A stretch of 64,000 bases of DNA, taken from positions 59,755,637-59,819,636 of the forward strand of contig NC_052504.1 of assembly GCF_014356525.2 (NCBI RefSeq), read 5' to 3'. Below the pieces are notes generated by a model. That model worked only from the letters and a program-made list of their open reading frames with translations, was not told the origin of the DNA and searched no databases. This DNA is from Nilaparvata lugens (Eukaryota > Arthropoda > Insecta > Hemiptera > Delphacidae). Each line of letters starts with the position of its first letter. Position 1 is the stretch's first letter. The translations under genes and the position numbers were made by a program. Below are positions 56,778 through 64,000 of this stretch, piece by piece.

Positions 56778-58510
56778 ATATATCAAGAAGTTATAAGTTA
56801 GTCAGAATGATTATTTAATACATTTTCTTTTCAATAAGCATGGATAACCTCAATAACCAGTTCATTCATTTTGTTGAGTCATGGACTCATTTTGTACAAT
56901 GATATTTTTCAATAAAATTATTTTGTTCACAAATTGAGGGGTCTCATCTGGCGAAATTATGTTGAAACAAGTAACTTGAAAAGCATTTTGAAGAGTTCTA
57001 GAGTTATCTCTATAGATGTAAAATAGTATTTTGGCTATTTATGGAATCATTGATGTTAATACCCTGAAAGTCATTATTATCATTGATAATACATTGGAAT
57101 TGTCTATGTTATAATTATAAAACTACATCTTCTATTTTTTCAATGATTTGATTATTATTTTTTATTAGTTTGTAATAAACAAGATTCATCTCAGGAAGAA
57201 CAAAGATACTTTGAAAATAAGAGTAGGCTAGGCTAGTTTTACACAAAGTTTTATGTATAAATTTCTACTTTAAACTATAGCCTAATAAATGAAAATATTA
57301 AATAAAGAATATTTAATGGAAACAGTAAGCTCTATTCATATAAGAAAATGCATTGCCATAAGCCTGCATGCTGCAATGTAAGGTTTGAATCAGGTATAAA
57401 TTGGAATAGAGCATATTTATATGAAATTTGAGATTGTAAGATTTTTTTTCAGTTTTCCTACTGATGCAGGCCTTTCATAAAAACATGCCTGAAAAAGACC
57501 TTACAATAAAATTATTACAATAAGCACCATTATGGTCTTACCTTATTTGAGTTATGAAACAAAGATGATTATTTACATCCAGGAAAGTTCATCTTGAAGT
57601 GTCATCTTCCTTCATGTAACCTGCAAAAAGTACAACATATCATTAACAAATACACAACATTTTTAAATGCAGTGAAATGGAATTTTCATTACAAATGTTT
57701 GTCTCGATTTAATTTCATACAATCAAATCAATACGGTAAACCATATGGTACGGTACTATGTTTCAAGTGATTTTTCAAGTCTGTAGTAAGTTAGTAGTAA
57801 TAAACTGCAGATCATTTTCTATCCTACATTGTATGATAAACTAAGTGATAATTATGCTTTCAAAGTTATTATAGTAAGTCTATAATTGAAAAAGTTGTAT
57901 AATTTTACAGTTTATAGGTACATGAGAAATCCTAACCTAGAAATTTATTTGTTTCACGACAAGGATGGGAATACAAGAATCAAGTTACCTCTTCTTCGAT
58001 CAAATTAAATCTGTGTCAGAAGAGTAAGAAGCTCTTGTTTATGTATCAAAAAGATTTTCCAAGAATAATAATAACAACAAGACACTACATACCATTGTAA
58101 ATTCATGCATTTCTCATGGTTTGATACAATAAAACTATTGTTTCTTATTTATCATCAGAAGTTATAATGATATTTACATCTAAGATTAAAAATAATATTA
58201 AGATAGAAGATGCTTGTATGAAATTGGCTTACCCCTCTGTTTGTGTTTTGATGTACCAAATTACTTATTAAATCCACTCTTGACAGAAATATGGATGATT
58301 CTCCTTCTTCCTCCAACATTTCAAAACTTGTTAAAGATATTATAAAAAAGAAAAAATATTTTTATATTATTTTCTATAACAACAACTCTCAACAACCTCA
58401 GAATCAAATTTACTTCAGAATCTTGGTTAGGATTACAAGAATGCCACAAATCACAAACTACCAATGCCTTCTAGTGTGGACAGCTGCCTGCTAGAGTGCA
58501 AAATCTCATC
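56778..58510. other. AT-rich spacer, no gene seen
   Basis: No domain-bearing frame. It should contain the 5' end of the P-type element (first exon, terminal repeat), but I could not identify either. Confidence 0.35.
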
Positions 58511-58517
58511 AAGTGCT

Positions 58518-58827
58518 CTTAGTGAGTTTTTGCAATCAAAGAAATGGACACAAAGTTGTTTGAGATTCACTAAGTAACTTGATGAGTTTTTGCACTAACT
58601 AATATATATTCTGAAATGCATAAAACTCATTTAGTTACTTAATGAATTCTTGCATTATATCAGGGAAGTTTTGTGGTAGTTGATGAAACATAAACCTTTA
58701 TTATTGATAAAAGTAGCCAAGATATGCACTTGGTGACTTCTTGCAATGAAAAAGAATGGAAAGTTGAATCATATGATGTCAAAAAGTGAAAATTCACAAA
58801 AATTGTACTTAGTGACTTTTTGCAATA
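58518..58827. repeat. five spaced copies of a 20-bp word
   Basis: ACTTAGTGACTTTTTGCAAT-type words begin at 58518, 58577, 58637, 58728 and 58807 (spacings about 59, 60, 91 and 79). All are in the same orientation with one to four changes. The first runs CTTAGTGAGTTTTTGCAATC. The sequence between them is not obviously repeated. Confidence 0.65.
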
Positions 58828-58835
58828 AACCGACG

Positions 58836-59245
58836 CTATACACATCCACCATATGCCACTTCTGATGCATCAGAAAATCCATGAATCTCATATTGATTTG
58901 CAATGATTTTGTTTGTGATACACCTGAGAATTTGCAATTGAGTGAGAATTGGTATTGTTTGTCTGAATAACATCCATTGATTTGCAATCTCTTCAGGCAG
59001 GGGATCATCCCAGCCAATCTTACATGCCCACAATTTCTGCATTAATAATTTTGCTAACAAAACCACAGGGCCAATGATTCCCAGAGGATCAAATATTTGA
59101 CCAATAGCTGACAAGACAGATCTCTTTGTTAACTTGTGATTGAATTGTTTGTTTTGAAATGTGAATTGAAAGACATCTGTTTTCGGATTCCAAATGATAG
59201 CTAATGTTTTGATATTCTGATCTTGGTCCAAGTTAAAAGTTTTTG
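58836..59245 (-). pseudogene. BEL/Pao RT-RNase H region, fragment
   Basis: The minus-strand frame gives IKTLAIIWNPKTDVFQF, LTKRSVLSAIGQIFDPLG, LLAKLLMQKLWACKIGWDD and finally IHGFSDASEVAYGGC. This is the conserved end of RT and the start of RNase H of BEL/Pao elements (S-D-A-S-E-x-A-Y-G). It ends at about 58836. It is separated from its upstream RT part by the nested MITE at 59246-59695. Confidence 0.85.
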
Positions 59246-59695
59246 ACGTGACAACGTCTTATAAATTGGTTTGCCGGGAGACACTTCAAGAAACTGTGTT
59301 ATGTTCCCACGTTATGCACTCACAATGAGAGCAAGTGAGAGCGTTCGTTTTGGTTCACGGTCGTCTGGAAAAAGCACGAATAGGAGCAGTGGCGAGCAAC
59401 GCAGCCTGCAGCAATCCAGCAATCCAAAGGCATTCACCTGGAGAGAGAGTGAAACGGAGCAGTCAACCTGCGCAGGCGCCGCAAGCAATCTCCTGCGACT
59501 GCGCCACTAATTCAAAATGTCAAGTCAATGGTTGTCTCTCTCGCTCTTAGGTGGGCGCGGGCTAACCATGCCCGAGTGGAAGGGACGTGTGCCTCTCACT
59601 CACTCTCATTGTGAGTTATTATTTCATCCTTCTTCCTACTATACGAATGAATATTCACATTAAAATTATTTTACCACTCAAAGTCGTTGTCACGT
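59246..59695. mobile_element. 450-bp MITE nested in the BEL/Pao fragment
   Basis: ACGTGACAACG at 59246-59256 and CGTTGTCACGT at 59685-59695 are perfect 11-bp inverted repeats with weaker similarity outside. The interior is CpG- and GC-rich, unlike the flanks, and has no real protein. Flanks read AAAAGTTTTTG on the left and AAAACTTT on the right, so a target duplication is not clear. Confidence 0.75.
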
Positions 59696-59960
59696 AAAAC
59701 TTTCGCCCGTATACCGACTTTACAGGCAACCATGCAATTTTTTGTTCAATATCTTCATCAGGAACATTCTTCAAAACTTCTGGGTTGTTACTACACCATT
59801 TCCTCAAATGGAAACCACCACCTTTGGCTAATTTCCTTGAGTCATTTACAGTTTTTTGAACTTCTTCAACTGATTCACCACCTGTTATAGCATCGTCTAC
59901 ATTAAAATCATGAAGCATAACTTGTGAGGCCTTTGGAAAATTATCACTCTCATCATAGGT
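59696..59960 (-). pseudogene. BEL/Pao reverse transcriptase catalytic region
   Basis: The minus strand reads FNVDDAITGGESVEEVQKTV, then a G-G-F-H-L-R-K-W-C-S-N block and EVLKNVPDEDIEQ. VDD corresponds to the RT catalytic motif (normally YVDD). It continues the fragment at 58836-59245 across the MITE and is fused at about 59960 to the DNA polymerase fragment. Confidence 0.82.
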
Positions 59961-62075
59961 TCAATGTTTGTGAGTAGGATGGATTTGCAGAAACCGCATA
60001 GTTTTTTTAACATTACATTGTTGCTGATTTCCCTGAATCGATTTTCCAAAACAAAGATTCAACATTTGTTTGAAAAAAGAGACTTCAAATTTATTTTTTG
60101 TGGCTTGCCTATTACAGGTATTGAACTCAATGTAGTTCCTCAACCAGGGCGATTGGGAGAAGCTAATGACGTGATGTACTTTTGTTAATTGCAATCCAAG
60201 TTGAAGGTACAGCTTCAAATTCAGGTAATGAACAATGTACCTCTCTCAATCAAAAAGTGTGTTCATGAGTTTTTTAGTCAGAGTTTGACCATTCTCATTG
60301 GTTTGGTACTTGGAGAACAATTCGATAGGGGGAATTTGATGAAGTGGAGCAAGAGGGAAATTGGCATGCATATCATGTAACTCCTTGGGGTACTTGAGAT
60401 CACATTCAATAACATAACCAGTTTCTGACTCACTCTCCAAATTTGTAAAGTCAAGAGCATGGATTTCTTCCTCTGAGAGGAACTTGAAATTTCCATAAGG
60501 TAAGAATTGATTCATAGAGTGGGCATACAAAGAATCACAATCTATATAAAGCAAATAGTTACTTGGTTTTGTGGGATCGTATGTGTCAGGGATGTGTTTG
60601 TTATTGGCTTCGCAATAATGCTTGCCAATAAACGAAACACCACCACACATTCCCGATTCAAACATTAGATGAATATTGGGATCGGTAATCAATTGGAGTT
60701 CAACCCTGGTGTACTTTAACATACAATTCCAAGTGTAATGAGCAAGCAAAAGAAAATGAGTCACATCGAGGCCATATGAGCTAAAAAGCATTGACCTCAT
60801 TTCTTCAAAAACCTCAACTAATAGCATGACATCTAGGCACAGATAGAAATCATGATACTCTCCAAGAGATTTCAACTTGAATGTTGAGAACACTCTTTGT
60901 GCATGCTCATATTCTTTGGGGTAGAGAGGTGTATCATTAAGGTCATTATAAAAACATTCTATTGGCGGGAGAGAAGTCTCTGATATTTTCAGGGCAAGAT
61001 ATGTACAAATAGGGATACACTCCTTTTTTTAACAAGAGTTGCCTATGTTCGAGATCAGGGTCATTAAATACTGAAAACAGACATTTGAACTTCAATTCCA
61101 TATCTGTACTATCTACCAAGTTGCACACTCATACTTCCAAGGATTCATTCATAAATTCATATGAATCTAAAAACTTAATTTTTCCCACTGTCAATGTCAA
61201 AAATCTTTCTGATGTATTGGCGATACAGGAAATTTTTTTTTACATTTTCTGAGAGCTTTTAGAATGAAATTGCTGTCAAATCCGCTAAAATTATGGAAGT
61301 AACAGCTAATCATGTTGTCAGTTTGAGTATTTAAATTACATGACACATGAGCAGCACATAAAAACTTTCCATTTTCATGTGCATGATGGCATACCTTTGT
61401 GTCTGTTTCAGTAAAAACTTCATTGCAAAGGCCACACTCATCAGCATTTTGAAATTTGCATTGCTGACGATCACTTAAATGCTCCATCGGAATTTCGCAT
61501 TCTATATCCACACTCAATAAATCACCCAGTTCGATTATTTCCTTGAAAAATTTCTCTATGATATTTTCATTCATATTACTCGATCTATAGATCTATAGAG
61601 TACTGGGCCGTACACCATATCTCCATTCACATCCATTATGATGAAACAATACCTGCACGGAATATGACGTGCAGTTTTCTTGGTGTAACTCCTGGTGATG
61701 GGTACATCCTCACAATCAGATTCGTTACCATCCATCGAACGAACTTAAAATTTTCCTAACCGCTAACATGAAATGCTCGTTCAACTTATCATAGTTCTCC
61801 AAGACATTCATGCCTATGGCCGAGTAACTATGCAGATTCACAATGGATGAAACAGCTTCAGATTCCTCAGATTCTAAAACTACCATCTTATACAATTATA
61901 CATTTAAAACTAAAAACCATTTCACATTTCCTTCAAAACATGCAGCATGTTCTCTTATTATCTCAAAAACACAAGGTTTTGAGTTTTCAAGTATGCTTTC
62001 AATATCTGGAGCAACGTTTTCGAAGGAAATGCGATGGCAAATTGCGCCTGAACTCACGCCTCTGACCCTGTGTTC
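59961..62075 (-). pseudogene. protein-primed family-B DNA polymerase (Polinton/adintovirus type), truncated
   Basis: Read on the minus strand from about 62075. The N-terminal region (PCVFEIIREHAACFEGNVKW and VNLHSYSAIGMNVLENYDKL) is followed by HIPCRYCFIIMDVNGD and a Cys/His block (CGLCNEVF, VCHHAHENGKFLCAAHVSCN). The exonuclease motif YFHNFSGFDSNFIL lies at about 61300. The palm motif YIDCDSLYAHSMNQFLP follows near 60540, then HDMHANFPLAP, and SQSPWLRNYIEFNT with FKQMLNLCFGK near 60070. It is truncated before motif C (YxDTDS), where it is fused to the BEL/Pao fragment. At least three frameshifts. This set is typical of Polintons/Mavericks, adintoviruses and related arthropod viruses; replication by protein priming is family knowledge. 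Confidence 0.85.
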
Positions 62076-62217
62076 TCTGGTGTGGTTCCTCTGCTACTAG
62101 TGGGGGGCTGAAAACAAACAAAGAATTTATTACTATGGCATAGAATTAGATATAAAAACAAGTAAACATTGATCTAGAATCAGTTGTGATTTGACAAGCT
62201 GCAAGTACAGTGCAAAA

Positions 62218-62709
62218 ATGTTATCTCAGGATCAGATTTTCATGTACAAGCGATTAAGGTTATTAACATTTGATAATCGTTGGAAATTAGAATCGAGTCT
62301 GTTGTCACCTCAAAATATGGCTAAACAGGGTTTTAAATATGTGCGTGTACCTGACGTTCTGCAATGTGTGTTTTGTTCAGTATATTTAGAAAATTGGTTG
62401 TCAACAGACGATCCTAGTAAGGAACATGATCAATGCAGTCCGAATTGTGGATGACACAAACAAGATAATATTTTGTGTGAAGAGGAGAATTTTGATAATA
62501 ATATTCTACGACAATATGAAGAACGAGTTTTAACTTTCCATCATCCAGAACCATTCAAGCTCTCGGTATTTATTAATAGAGCAAACTATTTTGCAATAAA
62601 TGGGTATTTTTTACACGAAAAATCATATCTGCAATGTGTATATTGCAAATATATTATTGAAAATCCTTATGAAGAAGTGATACATGTTCCATTTTGTATA
62701 TATATATAA
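62218..62709 (+). pseudogene. tandem BIR-domain (IAP-like) gene with internal stop
   Basis: From ATG 62218 the first domain reads RLLTFDNRW, MAKQGFKYVRVPDVLQCVFC, NWLSTDDPSKEHDQCSPNC. It has the exact BIR zinc pattern C50-x2-C53-x16-H70-x6-C77. A TGA at 62452 interrupts the frame. The same frame then continues with a second, shorter BIR-like block (RVLTFHHPEPF, CVYCKYIIENPYEEVIHVPFC, pattern C-x2-C-x12-H-x3-C) to 62709. BIR proteins inhibit apoptosis and are common in insects and in large DNA viruses and adintovirus-like elements of insects. It stands head to head with the PolB fragment, about 140 bp apart. A RING is not recognisable downstream, though a CTIC word occurs near 62790. Confidence 0.8.
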
Positions 62710-63649
62710 AAAGATGAGCTATAATGGAAAAGAAAAGGCGAATGTTGAAGAAACTGTGGGAAAACAAGCTGGATATTGTACAATATGCACTCTGTTGTAG
62801 AAGTAATTCCTAATCAGGATCGAGATATTATTGATTTGTTAGGAATAAGTGCATTGTAGTATTAATTTATCAGGAATTAAAGAAGTAAGTTCTGAAAAAT
62901 CATGAAAAATAAAGAAAAAATTGTATCATACTTACATGTGATGAATGATGTGATGCCCTCGGGTATAACTGTCTCTCTGGTTAGACTCCAACTCTCAGAC
63001 GTACTACTACTTGTTCTTCACACGTCTTTCCTCCTCTAAGACTGGAGTGATTATGCTGTAGTCTACACTCCACACTCAAACTCTGTGAAATCAAAGAGCA
63101 TAATGAAAATCAGAATAATATTGAGAAGAAATTTAGCAACTCAACATAGTTATGAGATGTTAATTGAAAATCAATGAGGAGATTTGATATTATATTGCTC
63201 TTACATTCAAAATGTACGTTCAAAGTCTGTAAAATCAAAGAGCTTAATGAAGAAATTTAATATCTCTACATAGTTATGAGATGCTAATTGAAAATCAATG
63301 AGTAGATTTGATATTACATTGCTTTCATATTCAAAATATTGTTATTCGAAGTGATTAGGTTGAAAGCATCCTACTATCTGATAAATTTCTTACTTTACTG
63401 AGAAAATCCAATTTCCAATGGATGAAATCTGTTTGCATTACATGACTTCACATTATGCTAGGAAAATTAATGTTTCTTTTTAGTATATTAACTTCATTCA
63501 GATAATAGTTATTTGATGTGATCAATATTACAAGAAATTGCTTATTAATTTGAACTCTACATTTGATGGATGATTTTTGAGTTTGAATGATTTTTGTTGG
63601 GTGAGTAACTTAATAAGTTACTAATCATAGATTTATTTTTATTTAACAG
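62710..63649. repeat. spacer with about 137-bp tandem duplication (63080-63345)
   Basis: CTGTGAAATCAAAGAGCATA at about 63082 recurs as CTGTAAAATCAAAGAGCTTA at 63219. Each copy is followed by CATAGTTATGAGATG, AATTGAAAATCAATGAG and AGATTTGATATTA. The second copy has a small deletion. The rest is AT-rich without recognised genes. Confidence 0.65.
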
Positions 63650-63889
63650 AAACAACATGCATATGAAGGTGAGAACTCCTCCCTCACACCACTACTGCAA
63701 CAAGCAGCTCAAGAGGAGGAGGAGGCCCTCGACTTCATTGGGCTTATAAATAAGCCTACACCCAAACCCTGGGTTCCTCTGAGGGAATTGGAGGAACACC
63801 TCCCTCACCCAATCCTCTCTGCAAGGGAGGAAACGAATAGACACAGACGTAGAATAATACTAAAAATATGCAAGGCGTCTACAATATAA
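63650..63889 (+). CDS. unrecognised exon or small ORF
   Basis: An acceptor-like TTTATTTTTATTTAACAG ends at 63649. The following frame is open for 79 codons: TPLLQQAAQEEEEALDFIGL, KPTPKPWVPLRELEEHL, then NRHRRRIILKICKAST and a stop at 63887-63889. An acidic/helical first half and a basic end suggest a real product. A stop lies just upstream in frame and there is no in-frame ATG, so splicing or another start mechanism is needed. The coding sequence is GC-richer than its flanks. No family recognised. Confidence 0.4.
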   Translation, partial: KQHAYEGENSSLTPLLQQAAQEEEEALDFIGLINKPTPKPWVPLRELEEHLPHPILSAREETNRHRRRIILKICKASTI

Positions 63890-64000
63890 TTGAATGTGAA
63901 ATATATTTACCACAACAATTTGCCACAATCATCCCATCCACAAAAATTGAAAAATTCAATGAAAATTGTACAGAAATGTGTCTTGTAGTAAAACATATGA
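63868..64000 (+). CDS. overlapping ORF running off the window
   Basis: An ATG at 63868 opens a frame that overlaps the end of the 63650-63889 frame by 22 bp and stays open to the window edge. It starts MQGVYNIIECEIYLPQQFA and continues with a T-I-I-P-S-T-K-I-E-K segment and CLVVKHM (44 codons so far). Compact overlap of this kind is typical of viral or virus-like elements. Function unknown; the length beyond the window decides whether it is real. Confidence 0.4.
   Translation, partial: MQGVYNIIECEIYLPQQFATIIPSTKIEKFNENCTEMCLVVKHM

Noticed and set aside
59271..59550. Two plus-strand frames of 71-79 codons
   Set aside because: Lie wholly inside the CpG-rich MITE; composition follows the repeat, no domain.
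61843..62100. Two plus-strand frames of 72-85 codons
   Set aside because: Antisense to the N-terminal region of the PolB fragment.

Overview
This window looks like eukaryotic, most likely insect, nuclear DNA. It is AT-rich and intron-bearing, with long gene-poor stretches, many transposable-element remains, long microsatellites and two 100-N assembly gaps (19854-19953 and 44212-44311). The element mix (BEL/Pao, gypsy, CR1/Jockey-like LINEs, piggyBac, P/THAP, pogo-like ends, foldback elements, a protein-primed PolB) suits an arthropod. Several repeats resemble families I associate with delphacid planthoppers (Nilaparvata type). That is an impression from memory, not a database result. No bacterial genes, operons or CRISPR arrays are visible.

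Layout. 1-19.8 kb is almost entirely repeats. It holds a LINE fragment with an inverted 5' part (1257-1900), a 172-bp tandem duplication, pogo-like ends, a hairpin repeat, a TG-bearing MITE-like element, a 761-bp foldback element, a 1.35-kb element with ACTAGC ends and a 540-bp GAA tract. 19.95-22.7 kb is a frameshifted LINE whose 5' part runs into the first gap. 23.3-27.2 kb is a BEL/Pao retrotransposon (gag, zinc knuckles, protease, partial RT) that has lost much of its RT and everything after it. 29.8-32.6 kb holds a two-phase minisatellite and a retropepsin fragment.

The only convincing host genes are a three-exon ankyrin-repeat gene resembling FANK1 (about 34180-37793, + strand) and a terminal exon of an unrecognised gene (42490-42702, - strand). 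Two large foldback-type repeats (39204-40434 and 40505-41612) lie between them. The second contains a nearly perfect 149-bp hairpin with an 8-nt loop.

43.2-56.6 kb is a cluster of decayed DNA transposons and retroelements on the minus strand: a gypsy integrase tail with polypurine tract and LTR, a transposase-like gene of the family with a GQNRN-type motif, an array of duplicated exon-like units, a piggyBac element carrying a nested MITE with a tRNA-like core in its intron, two MITEs, and a nearly full-length P-element/THAP transposase broken by frameshifts.

The right end is the most unusual part. A protein-primed family-B DNA polymerase (59961-about 62075, - strand) of Polinton/adintovirus type stands head to head with a two-BIR anti-apoptosis-type gene (62218-62709, + strand). 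It is followed by small overlapping reading frames that run off the window, and its C-terminal side is fused to a second BEL/Pao fragment that carries its own nested MITE. This is best read as an old endogenous Maverick/adintovirus-like element. Most mobile-element reading frames here are broken, so the window reads as an archive of nested insertions around one or two host genes.
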